From positions 310,001 through 374,000 of the forward strand of contig VCJN01000308.1 of the NCBI GenBank assembly GCA_006384855.1: a stretch of DNA of 64,000 nucleotides. The letters are read 5' to 3'. The DNA is from Tetraselmis striata. Its lineage: Eukaryota; Chlorophyta; Chlorodendrophyceae; Chlorodendrales; Chlorodendraceae. Shown here piece by piece: positions 1-9,669 of the stretch (the stretch's first letter is position 1; the number at the start of each line of letters is the position of its first letter). The notes below the pieces were generated by a model. It saw only the letters and a list, made by a program, of their open reading frames with translations. It did no database searches and was not told the origin of the DNA. Made by a program: the position numbers and the translations under genes.

Positions 1-2
1 GC

Positions 3-463
3 GAGGTGCATGGCGTGCTCAAGGGCTACGACCAGCTGCTCAACCTGGTGCTCGACGACAGTGTGGAGTACCTCAGGGACCCGGAGGTACTTGCCGCCCC
101 TGGTGCTGCGCTTCACCCCTCCCCATAGTCCTACTTCCCTCTCTGCCTCCTCCGGGCTGCATGCAACCTTCAGAGTGCATACCATGGCGAACGACCGCCC
201 CCCCTCCCCCCCGGAATTCCCCCTCCAGCCATTCCGAGCTATCGCCGCGCCATCTGGCCTTGTACCAGCAGGCATGCGACAGATTCGGGCCCAGAGCTGA
301 CGTGCGGAACGCTACTGACTCGCAGGACCCGCTGAAGGTGACGGACAAGACCCGCACGCTAGGGCTGACGGTGTGCCGCGGCACCGCGGTGATCGGCGTC
401 TCGCCCAGCGCGGGCGCGGAGGAGATCGCCAACCCTTTCATGGCGGCGGAGGAGCAGTACTGA
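3..463 (+). CDS. LSM7: U6 snRNA-associated Sm-like protein LSm7, 3' part (two exons)
   Basis: This is the C-terminal two thirds of LSm7, a subunit of the heptameric LSm rings: LSm2-8 binds the U6 snRNA 3' end in the nucleus and LSm1-7 acts in mRNA decapping in the cytoplasm. Exons are 3-86 and 326-463, joined by a GT-AG intron (87-325). Exon 1 reads EVHGVLKGYDQLLNLVLDD then SVEYLRDPE, the Sm1 motif with the conserved LLNLVLD core. Exon 2 reads DPLKVTDKTRTLGLTVCRG, then a tail ending in EEIANPFMAAEEQY and a TGA at 461-463. The CRG triad is the Sm2 RNA-binding signature, and the NPF tail is typical of LSm7 rather than other LSm paralogues. The 5' exon(s) lie outside the window. The gene converges on MsrA. 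Family assignment is very firm; the first base of the partial codon is arbitrary. Confidence 0.93.
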   Translation, partial: GAWRAQGLRPAAQPGARRQCGVPQGPGGTCRPWCCASPLPIVLLPSLPPPGCMQPSECIPWRTTAPPPPRNSPSSHSELSPRHLALYQQACDRFGPRADVRNATDSQDPLKVTDKTRTLGLTVCRGTAVIGVSPSAGAEEIANPFMAAEEQY

Positions 464-1071
464 GTCGAGGAAGCACGGGGCGCTTGTGGTGGCGCGGGAC
501 GCCAGCGGCTCACGAGACAGCTGGTTTAACATGCAGAAGCAGTCCTGGCAGCGGTCTTGGCCTCCCTCTAAATGCACTGGTTTGGCGCCCGGACACCAGG
601 ATTTTGGGAGGTGCTGAGCATGGCTGGCTAACAGGGATGCTGTTGGCAGGGAGTGTGGTGGGAGTATGGGGAGCACAGCACGGGAAAGTGCGGACCGGGG
701 GAGTAGATACGAGTGCCTTGCGTGGAAGGATGCCAGCATGTGCTGCATTGGGGAACTGGGGAGGCGCTGCTCCTACACGTCACTGGGCTGGGCAAGGGGG
801 AGATGTGGGTATAATCCATGAACTTGGCAGGGCAAGTGCTGAGCATCCTCGCAGCAGGGCAGTGCCATGGCCTGCTGCCACTGCTGCAGATGGTGATGAT
901 GCTGTGTTGATAAGGCACAGAGTACCCGGCGGTAGCCCACACGAGGCCAGAGAATGACGACAGGAGGAGAGTGGGCGCCCCTGCCTGGGTCGCCCAACTG
1001 GACAGCTTAGGTTATTTTACACGCGATGGGAGAATGTGATATGAGGATGGGCAGCGGGGAGGCTGGAGTGT
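464..1071. other. Intergenic region between convergent LSM7 and MsrA
   Basis: It holds the 3' ends of both flanking transcripts. Several ORFs of about 100 codons cross it on both strands, but they have low-complexity composition, no recognisable domain and no splice continuity with a gene. I see no RNA gene and no repeat. Confidence 0.6.
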
Positions 1072-1130
1072 TGGGTTCGGCAGGCGACGCGCCCCGGTTC
1101 GGGGCGCTTTGCACCGCCTGCGTCATGAAG
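1072..1130 (-). promoter_or_regulatory. SECIS element in the 3' UTR of MsrA
   Basis: On the minus strand the motif ATGA lies at 1126-1123. It is followed by an 11-base strand (1121-1111) that pairs with 1090-1080; nine pairs are Watson-Crick and two are G-U. After the first strand comes AAA (1110-1108), then a 5-bp mini-stem GCCCC/GGGGC (1105-1101 with 1095-1091) closed by GAACC. After the second strand comes CGAA (1079-1076). This is the layout of a form II eukaryotic SECIS: a quartet of AUGA opposite NGAN, a helix of about 11 bp, unpaired adenines, and an extra apical stem. The ATGA is 78 bases past the MsrA stop codon, a normal 3' UTR spacing. In the cell, SBP2 would bind the quartet and recruit the Sec-specific elongation factor so that UGA is read as selenocysteine. 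The pairing was checked base by base; function is inferred. Confidence 0.88.
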
Positions 1131-1204
1131 CCCTCGGCCTTCCCGCCCCTCTTCCCTGTTCTCTACAGTTTGTCTTCTAGGCCTAGCCATGGCTGCACCT
1201 GCGT

Positions 1205-2235
1205 CTAGCGCCCCGTCCACCTGGCCGACTGCTTCTCGATGTACTTCTGCGGGCAGTGGCAGCAGCAGCAGGACACCCACTCAACATGGCGCCGGAATGT
1301 TTATGTCTGTCAAGTCAGAAGATTACTTGTGCGGCAGGCAATTGCCAGAAGCAGAGGGGGGGGGGGGGGGGGGGGGGGGATTTAGACTGCCTACCTGGTG
1401 ATACTCCTCCGCGTCATGCCACTCCCTGGCAGGCAGGATATCGGTTGCGAGCACCTTGCCGTACTTCTCCTCGATCTCCTTCTTGGAGGCCAGTGCCACC
1501 TCCATCTGCTCCGGCGTAGTGGCCCAAATGGCGGACTTGTACTGCGCCTTGGATCGGTACGTGGGATTGTGCTCTTTCCAGAAGATGCTCAGGATGCGCT
1601 CGTAGCTGATCACCGATGGGTCGTACTCAATCTGGGAATCAACCAAGGTTGGTGGGCGGGGGGAGGGGGGGGGGGGGGGGGGGGGGGGGTCGATCAAGGG
1701 TCAGCAGTCAATGAAGTTGGCGGTGAGCAAGCACAGGAGGGATGGGGAGAGGGGGGGGAGGGGGGGGGGGGGGGGGGACGCTCACCTTGAGCGCCTCCGT
1801 GTGGCCGTCGCCGCCGCACACGCTGCCGTAGGTGGGGTCCGGCGCATCCCCGCCAGTGTAGCCCACCCTGGTGCTGACAACACCCTGAAACCCCGCGAAC
1901 GTGGCTTCAGGGTGCCTGCAGGACAGGCAGCGGGGCAGCGGGGCGCCATCAGTCGTGCCCCATCGCTTTATTAACACTCCATAATAGGTTTCTAAACATA
2001 CTATCGAGGGGATGGTGAAGTAACAACAATGCCACCTCGTATCTAATGGTTGGCAGGATATAAAAATAAGTACACTCTATTGAAGGCCTTTTTAGACATG
2101 TCTTTTTCAGGGCAGCGGGACACCACTGCCGCGAGGATAGCAACAGGAAAGCCGCTAGCCATGTACGATACGAAACGAGACGCACCAGAATCAGCCAAGC
2201 GCCAGAAGCGCCACTTCCGTTGTCTTGGCAGCCAT
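1205..2235 (-). CDS. MSRA: Peptide methionine-S-sulfoxide reductase MsrA, selenoprotein (TGA = Sec)
   Basis: MsrA reduces methionine-S-sulfoxide in proteins and free methionine. Exons on the minus strand are 2235-2186, 1915-1786, 1631-1395 and 1246-1205, with GT-AG introns, giving 152 residues. The first exon ends ALG-TGA-TTC-TG and the next begins G-CAC-CCT, so the spliced product reads GUFWHPEATF. The TGA (plus-strand 2191-2193, codon 15) sits exactly where other MsrAs have the catalytic Cys of GCFW. Later family motifs are STRVGYTGG, DPTYGSVCGGDGHTEALK, ISYERILSIFWKEHNPTYRS, YKSAIW and AEEYHQKYIEK, then TAG. The chosen ATG has a strong GCCATGG context, and reading continues with no other stop. 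A SECIS hairpin lies downstream at 1072-1130. Sec-containing MsrA is established in Chlamydomonas. A longer N-terminus is possible: an upstream Met ORF at 2615-2419 looks like a transit peptide, but its splice phase does not fit simply. Confidence 0.92.
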
Positions 2236-2690
2236 GGCGCCGGGCGTCTCGGCCTCGGCTCCCGTAGCCGCCGTGTCTGGAGAAGAGCGCGCCTGATCAC
2301 GCACCGGGGCAGGGTCGGTCGGGGGAACGGGCGGCACGCCGGCTGTGCTGCTGTATGGTACGTAAGCGGGGAGACACGGCCGATAGCATCGGAATGAGCT
2401 GCGACATATGGGCTTACCTGGGCCTGCGTGGCCACGCTGCGGGCTGGCAGGGGCGCGCCGCCGGCGGACAGTGCCAGGCGTGTCCGGTTGGCGGCCGCAC
2501 AGAACGGGACGCTGCTGTTGCTGGTGTGGCTCCGAGCACCGCGGACAGGAGCGCGAGCCCCGTTAAGAGCGACCGAAATGAGGCGTGCAGAGGTGGCCAC
2601 GGCGGTGATGACCATCTTGTTGCTTGCAGTGGGGGGGCGCTGAGGGCCGGACTCGAGGTCCTGCGCTTCGAGGGGTAGGGGCGCGCAAAA
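2236..2690 (-). other. MsrA upstream region with a possible unspliced leader exon
   Basis: Reading from 2615 on the minus strand, an open frame begins MVITAVATSARLISVALNGA and continues rich in Ala, Arg and Ser, like an organelle transit peptide. It ends at a good donor, CAG followed by GTAAGC, near 2418. It could be a first coding exon of MsrA, which would give a plastid or mitochondrial form. The available acceptors around 2357-2366 leave the wrong phase for the MsrA frame, so I left it out of the gene model. Otherwise this is promoter and 5' UTR. Confidence 0.35.
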
Positions 2691-3130
2691 TATTACGTCA
2701 CGCCAGGAAGTCGCATATCGTGGCTCATAGCACGGCGCGGTAGTGGTGCAGCGCCGCCGCGCCGGACGATCAGGAGACCTACTGCTAAGGATTTCCCCGT
2801 CGCGTCTACTACATCAGGGTACACTACCGGGATATGCTATCTCCGTCGTATCTGTAGTCCCAGTACGACGGAGATCCGTAGAGCAGCAGCGGAGCGCTTA
2901 CCGCACTGGTACTGGTGTAAATTACAAAAAGGGCAGTAACAAATCCACCTACTACTAAAAGTAGTACTTATATCCCACTAAAAGTAGTACTAAAAACGTA
3001 CTACTTTTAGTACGTTTTTAGTACTACTTTTAGTAGTAGGTGGATTACAGGAAGGGCAGCAACAAATCCACCTACTGCTAAAAGTGGCACTAGAAAATCA
3101 ACACATCAAGCCGCTTATTAAAAGCGGCCC
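2690..3130. repeat. Dispersed repeat with nested palindrome, copy 1
   Basis: The block around 2915-2965 (a stretch ending ATTACAAAAAGGGCAG, then ACAAATCCACCTACTACT) and the block at 3089-3135 (ACTAGAAAATCAA, then AAGCGGCCCGCAT) recur in the same order at 58.6-59.0 kb, so this is a dispersed element and not a gene. Inside it, 2942-2968 is a perfect 27-bp inverted copy of 3020-3046. Within that lies a second 17-bp inverted pair, 2984-3000 with 3009-3025. Palindromic ends and no coding capacity suggest a non-autonomous, MITE-like DNA element. The outer boundaries are uncertain. Confidence 0.7.
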
Positions 3131-5420
3131 GCATCCCGCATGAGGCGGGATGGATGAGTGATGCGCACACGGTTCAGTCCAGGCCACGCGTGCACGTGTG
3201 TGTGTGGGTGATTATCGGACGTGTTGTGCAGCTTCAACAACGGGATAGCAGACGAATCTGCGCCGTCTGATGATTGAGGCAGCGAGCGCGCTCTCGAGCG
3301 GCCAGCAGCAAGCTTAGGACCCCGAGGAAATCTCTTGCGAGCAAGGCCTCCTAGTGAGCCCGGGTGGTGCACCGAGTGCCCCGCGATGAGAGGGCACCCC
3401 GATGCGCAGCCAAGCATGCGATACCGCGCACTGTGCGGCGCACCCCCTTGCTCACCTCACCCACTGTGCCGAAGACCATGCCTGTGTACTCCGACATATT
3501 CAGGATGTCTCGAAGAGGACCCTTCTGTCCGGGCTCCGTGTTGTGCCACGCCGCATCCCGCGATGCCAACCCCCGTTGTATGTCGCCCAACAGGGAGCGC
3601 TCAAACCGATCCACAGCCGTGGCCCGGGGCACTGCAGTGTACTTGACCCCGTACCGCATACTAGTCTTGAACTCCACCAGCGTGAACTTCAAGCTCCGGG
3701 GATCATAGCTCCCGGTCACGACGTTGAACGCCGGAAGGGGGAGCTCTGCGTCCGGCACTAGGTCCTTGAGTTCATCCGTGGGTACGGTGTTGCCTAGAGG
3801 CACTGCCTGCTGGAAGAAGTCATCCACCTCCCGCCGTACAGCGATACCTAGGTCGTGAACACAGTGGTCGAGGAAGGCATCCGCGATAGCGTCGTGCTGT
3901 ACACGCCAGTGAGCGTCTCCAAGCGCCGGGAGGTTCATGAGCGCGTCGCCGTATAGGTCAACAGTGACGGGGTTGTGCTCCGTCGAGGGCAGAATGATCT
4001 GGCTCCCAGCCACCGCGGCCAAGCACGGGATAGGCAGAAAGAAGTACCCGGCAGCGACCTCCCGCAGCCCATGCGGAGTCATGACCGTCCGCGCGGTGAA
4101 GATGGCCACCGTCCACATGCCTGACGCCGCGTCGAGCTGGTTGAACAAGATCCGTTCCCTACATGGGACAGGGAGAGCGCACACCTCATTTCCAAGCCGA
4201 TAGTTGTTGGCCTGGTCTAGAAATACCGTCAGCTCCTTTTGCGAGCCCGACGCAGCCTCCACTTCCCGCTCCATCACGCGCGCATCTGCGTCGCCGAGAT
4301 GGCCAACAGTAGCCGCTTGGAGGCGGCCCCACGCCTCGCGCATCTCCGCGGCGTAGCTGTCCGACCCGTGAGCATCGTTGAGGAAGTGGTCATACCGGCG
4401 GGCGGAAGAAGTTGTGTTGAAGCTGCCTCGGCCAAGTACGGACCCGAGCTGTGGGTAAGAGAAACCGGGGGTGCGTGGGGGTGTTGGTGCCGGAGTTCCT
4501 AGTAAGGAAACTTGGGATGATGGCATTCATGCAGCCGATAAAGGCGGCATCACGAACGGTAGCCATGCGGCGGATGCCAGCTCCCTTCAACCAATCAAGT
4601 GGGGAGGGGAAACCTGCTGCGCGCCCTGGTCACTGCATCCTCGCTCAAGGTAGCCACCTCCGCTGCCATGGGTCGGGGTCGTGCAGGATATCGGTGACCC
4701 CGCCGCCGGGATTGGTGTCGGTGCCGTACGTGGAGGGATAAAAAAAAACCCTAGAACCCGCTCGACCGCCGCGAGGACAGTGGCATCCACCGCCGCCGCA
4801 AAGGCCTCCACCTCGGACGGAAGACAATTGCGGAGCCAATACCCCGCCGTGTGTTGCATGCAATGCTTGAGCAGGGCCCATGCGTGGTGATGCATGGCAT
4901 GGGTGTACCGACGGCTGGGCTTGGCAGATAGAAGCTTGTTCATGCTAGCGTCCACCTCCTCTCGTAGCTCCTCCGCCTTGCCGCGCATGTACGCATGCAC
5001 ATACTCTGGCGATCCGAGCGGCACGTTGAGGACCGCGATGCCGTGATGGCCATCTAGCTCGGGCCACTCGATGTCGGCCGGAGCCTCAAGCCGCGCGGCC
5101 TCCATGTCTGCGTTGTACGCCTGCATCTTGTCGAAGCGCACCTCAAGCCGCACGGACGCCTTGATGGACGTGCGGAAGGCGTGAAGAGCCGGCCAAATAT
5201 GCTACATAAGGCCCACTTGAAACCCATCGTCGGCGTTGAAGCGCGCCGCCACGTCAGTGACCTCCAACGTGCTGTCACACTCCTGCACCTCGGGGTGAAT
5301 CGCGACGCAAAAGTAAGTTGTTGCCAACGGTGCGCCCTACTCCACGCCGTCCTCCGACCGCAGAGGGGCGGACTGGTCGTCCACGACCAGATACAAATCC
5401 GCGGAGAGGGAGGCTAGGAG
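3131..5420 (-). mobile_element. Old non-LTR (LINE-type) retroelement relic: RT and C-terminal nuclease
   Basis: On the minus strand, 5153-4587 encodes a post-palm RT segment with GIAVLNVPLGSPEYVHAYMR and a long helical thumb-like region. Remnants of RT palm motifs (an ADDG-type active-site signature) lie just upstream, around 5250-5400. The 391-codon open frame 4526-3351 follows. It contains HDAIADAFLDHC and then LKFTLVEFK, which resembles the D...E-x-K core of restriction-like (PD-(D/E)XK) nucleases at the C-terminus of R2/CRE-type LINEs. It closes with YTGMVFGTVGEVSKGV. The same RT-then-nuclease order occurs in the two LINE copies at 55.8-63.1 kb, but the sequences are far apart, so this is another, older family. 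It is broken in several places and has no visible target duplications. Class assignment is inferred from domain order. Confidence 0.6.
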
Positions 5421-6280
5421 TGCAGGGATGACAGGGTGTAGTGGAGAGTAATCGATGGTCGTACTGGTACGGGTACGAGTCACATCTCCCCGTATGCTGC
5501 GTTTGCTTGCGCATTATGAATTCATTCGTCATCATCTCGTCGTATCTATATATACTCCTTGACTATTCCGTCTATGGAACGATTATATGCAATATACTAT
5601 CCGACTACTTCACGATATGAGGCACAAGTACGGAGGCACATAAAATAATTAGTCCTCAATCCTTATTTTATAAACATATATGAGATTGATCTTTTATATC
5701 CTTATGGTCACTACTATGTATCGTACAACTGCTTCGCTAGTTGCGAGGCGAATCCCGGGTCAATCCTCACCTGCCACCCTCCGCCCGCTAAACGACACCA
5801 CGGCCGACGACAGAACAACTGCCGGTGATGGTTCACTTTGTGTTGATAATTGTTCCCCCACCTCAACCCCCGCGGACCCCCATCCCCAACCACCTGGCGT
5901 GGGAAGCGAGGTGCGCCACGTGAGTATCATACCGCAACATTCTGGCTTCTGTACAGGTCGACGCGTTGAACTGCGCGACCGCTGTACCTGCTGCGCTGTG
6001 CCGTGGAACCCAACCAGCGGGGGGAGTCCTCGTTAAAATATTATTGCTGCTGAGATACAATCCTTACGAGCCGCACTGTCGCGGGTTTCAGCTCAAGCAG
6101 CGAGGGGTGGGGAATGAACCACCTCGGGCAGCGGCTGCATCTGTGCTGGCTGGGCATGCATGCTACCGGCCAGCGACTTGTTTGGAAAGGGGCGCGGGAG
6201 GGCTCGGGCGGTGGCATGGCGATGTGTCGGAAGCAGCGGACGGGGGCTGAGTCCCCGCCCGCGCACCCGCAGGGGATTTG
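5421..6280. other. Intergenic, partly AT-rich
   Basis: From about 5520 to 5720 the DNA is markedly AT-rich (short TATATA and TAT-rich runs), in contrast with the GC-rich flanks. From 5720 to 6280 it returns to high GC and probably holds the promoter and 5' UTR of the sialidase-like gene. ORFs here have no recognisable domains. Confidence 0.5.
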
Positions 6281-9053
6281 ATGCTCCCCTCCGTGCCGGT
6301 CCTATGCGTGCTGCTGCTGGGCTTGAGCAGGTACCGTATGGGGCCCAGCCCCGTGTGCCCGCCGATCCTGAGCAATTTCGGCGCCTGTTGCCAGGGCAAT
6401 CCGGCGGCAGCTCTAACAACCAACTAATCAATCACCTGCCCCCACTCCCCCTCCTCCCCACAGCCTTTCCCGCGCTCGCTTGGAGCGGGCCGACAAGAGC
6501 AAAAATCATGGGCATGAGCAGGTGCGCGCCACCCACCCGCCATTGAAACGTGGCCACTGCTCTGCTGCGTGGAGTGTGAACATGGCGAAGGCAATGCAGG
6601 GCCTCCGGGCACTGCCCACGTGTCCAATCCAATGTGCTCTCAAATGCATCGCCGCCACTGCCTGCTGGCAGGACCACCGCAAGCAGCTGGGCAGCCAGGA
6701 ACCCGCGGGCCGGGACGGCGTGCTGAAACCGTACAGGGCTGGAGGCTACCTGAAGGTGTGGCCGCTGCCAGGCAGATGCCCTGGGTGCTCGCTCGCGCGC
6801 GCTGCACGCACGCCGTGACGGCCGCAGCGACTGACAGCCAGCGCGCATGCACCCGCCGGCAGGCTCTTCTCCCGGCGACGGCATACGAGCACCATGCATC
6901 TAACCTGCTGGTGTACCACAGGTGCGCATGGGGCACAGGCAGCCGCATGCATGTCGGACTCGCACTGCGGGCCAGGCCTTGCTGTTGATGACGACCCCGC
7001 CCGTGTGCGCTGCATGCAGGGCGGGGCATCCCGAGGACTATAAGCTTTTGTGCGCCTGGTTTAGCGGCGTGGAGGGCAAGGGCACCGTCAACATCGTAGT
7101 CTCCGAGCTGCGGCGCAACGGGACAGCTTGGAGCACGCCGGTGAGTCGCACCCTGGGGTGCCTGTGGAGGCAAGGGGGCATGCCGTGCCTAATCGGCGCC
7201 CTGACCCATCGGCGCCGCCCCACCCCCTGAGCCTGCAGATTGTGGCGGCCGAGCTGGAGGGGCACTCGCTGCAGAACCCCACGTGGCTTTGGGACAGGGA
7301 CAGCGACACCATCCACTTGATGCACACCGCCCAGAAGGGCTCCTTTCAGGTGCAGCGGAGGGACCCCCATTCATGCCCCCCCCCCCCCCCCCCCTAGGCG
7401 AGTGCGGCTCCTCCCTTTTAGAAGCACCTGTACCCCCGCCTTCTCACTGCGCCCCCGCCAACCCTGCAGGGGCGGTCGTGGGGGCAAGTGACCCGGTCGC
7501 GTGACGGTGGGGTCACGTGGTCGCTGCCGGAGGTGCTGTTCCCCGAGAGGGGCGCCTTCCTCCGCAACCAGCCGCTCCCAGGCCTGCAGCCGCACGAGAT
7601 CCTACTCCCCATCTACTTCACGCCACATGTGGGCGCCGCGCTCACATGCCCCCCCCCTCCCCACCTTGTGTCATCAGCCGGCATGACATGAGACATGCCG
7701 GGGAGGTTCCTGGAAGGCCGCCGCTCTCACTTGGCGCACCTGCTGGCCAGGGCTTCCACAACAAGAAGTCGCAGTTCAGCGAAGTCAGGAGGAGCTTTGA
7801 CGGGGGGCTGACCTGGGGGAACAAGACCATCATTGCGCCCAAGGTTCAAGCCTGCCCGCAGGACCGAGCATGCAGCGGCACCCGCCACACGTTGACGGCT
7901 CGGCGCTGACCTGTGCTGACCTGTGCCCCTCACCGCTCCTCCGTGGCGTCAGGGCATGAACTTGGTCCAGCCGGCGATTGTGCGCATACGGAGCCCGTCC
8001 ACGGGAGCCCCCATGCTGGTGGCCTTCTTCCGGAGCAGGCTGCATGACGACATACACCGCGCGGAGAGCCTGGACGACGGGCACACCTGGACAACGCCTC
8101 AGGCCACCGTGCTTCCAAACAACAACAAAGCCATCCAGGCCGCCACGCTTCAGAGCGGCCACATCGCCCTGGTCTTCAACAACAACAGGCGCGCGGCCCC
8201 TCGCGCCCCTTAAGTGCTGTGTGCGCCGCGCTGGCGTTGATCGCCAGAGGCTCACGCTGCCGGTGTCTGCGGTGCTCCAGGGGGAAATGGGAGTGCGACA
8301 GAGACAACATCTGCCCGAACGGCAAGATGCACCCGATGAGCGTGGCGCTGTCCATGGACGGCGGCCACACCTGGCCGTTTGTGAGGTGCGGCCCTGACGG
8401 CATCACGCTTGCCGGTCGTGCCTGTGCACGTCAATGATCGACGCAAATGCAACAGTGAAGTGATCATGAGAACACGCCCTGCCTGTCAGAGCCGCAAATA
8501 CTGTACAAACACAAACGGTCCGCGGATGAATAACGTTGTTGACCCCCCACGAAGAGGAACGACCATGTGAACAGAGAAATACGTCAGAATCGGTCACGAG
8601 TACATCACAAATATTCCGACGCGAGTGTGCGAAACAATTCATTATTATTTGGCCCCGCGAATCGTATTGAATCGCGCGGTACATTACAAAGGCATTTATG
8701 ACTCAACTCAAAAACATGCTTGACACCAAATCTGAGAGCGAGAATAGGTGTTCCGGATAGCCGCGCCGGCGCCCGTGTGAGAGGCGGTGACACTGGGCTG
8801 CCTGCCACCCGCGGAGCGCAGGGATCTGCAGGACAGGTTTGACGGGCGCCTGGACTACACGTACCCCAGCATCGTGCAGACCCTGGAGGGGCACATTCAC
8901 ATCTCCTACTCGTGGTCGGAGCACCGGCGCCGCGCCGCCATCCGGTACGCGCGCGTCGACGAGGACTGGATCAAGGGCTCCTACAAATGGGGCGCCACCA
9001 GAGGCGTGTACCAGCCGCCAGCAGTGCCTGGCGCGGCCGACATGCAGCTCTGA
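6281..9053 (+). CDS. Secreted sialidase-like (BNR/Asp-box) six-bladed propeller protein
   Basis: The protein resembles BNR_2 sialidase-like enzymes, which act on or bind glycans outside the cell or in the secretory pathway. Ten exons: 6281-6330, 6464-6521, 6863-6921, 7020-7140, 7239-7349, 7470-7628, 7751-7843, 7953-8188, 8281-8385 and 8822-9053; all phases match, giving 407 residues. Exon 1 is a signal peptide (MLPSVPVLCVLLLGLS). HHASNLL and LLCAWFSG are the usual start of the fold. Four Asp-boxes (S-x-D-x-G-x-T-W) lie near residues 143, 201, 256 and 320, and the C-terminal DYTYPSIVQTLEGHIHISYSW is typical of the family. The intron after 8188 uses a GC donor. The intron 8386-8821 is AT-rich, unlike its neighbours. 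Exons 1-2 are the least certain because they rest on signals and phase only. True neuraminidase activity cannot be told from sequence. The gene converges on PDAT. Confidence 0.82.
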
Positions 9054-9669
9054 CGAGCAACTGCTACAGGCTTCGGAGCGTGCCTATCTCGGCGGTCCAC
9101 GAGCACCTCCTGGTCGGCGTCAGTAGGCACGCCTCAATCACCGGTGACGTATTTCATGCAACCACGGGGGGCATCTGTGGTGATTCCAAACAGAGCCGTG
9201 GGGCGCCATAGACGCCACCCGGATGCCAGTCCATGCATGCGCGTTGACATACCGCACCCGGCCCACACGCCGTGAGCGATGTGACTTCACGATCAAGGGC
9301 ACAGGAGTGAGGTGATCGATGCGAACAGTGGCCGGCGGCCGCCGCCCTCAAAACCCCCAATGTGTAAGGTGCTTTTGAAGGGCTGTGGCATGGCCAGTAC
9401 TCGGCTCGTCTGGCGTCGCCACACTCATAACCATGGCACCTCGTGTGTATCGTGTATCTTTTGGTTACTTACTCGCACAGTGCAACTATGATGTGGCGTG
9501 TATTAGGCCATCCTTGTGGCTTGTGGAGCCAGAGCGCGGTGATTGCCTGCCCTGCGGTCCGGGCAGCCACGGCAATCGATACGCCATGGCCGCGTGGCTC
9601 GTGTCATTCCTACGTGAATACTGCTTCTGCATACCAGGGAGGGAGGGAGGGAGGGGGCTACGCCGAAGT
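9054..9669. other. Intergenic region between convergent sialidase-like gene and PDAT
   Basis: It holds the 3' UTRs of both genes and a short GGGA tandem run near 9640-9657. I see no coding or RNA gene. Confidence 0.6.

Noticed and set aside
1323-1697. Continuous ORF containing MsrA sequence plus poly-Pro runs at both ends
   Set aside because: The poly-Pro parts are translated intronic poly-C. Real splice sites lie at 1631 and 1395.
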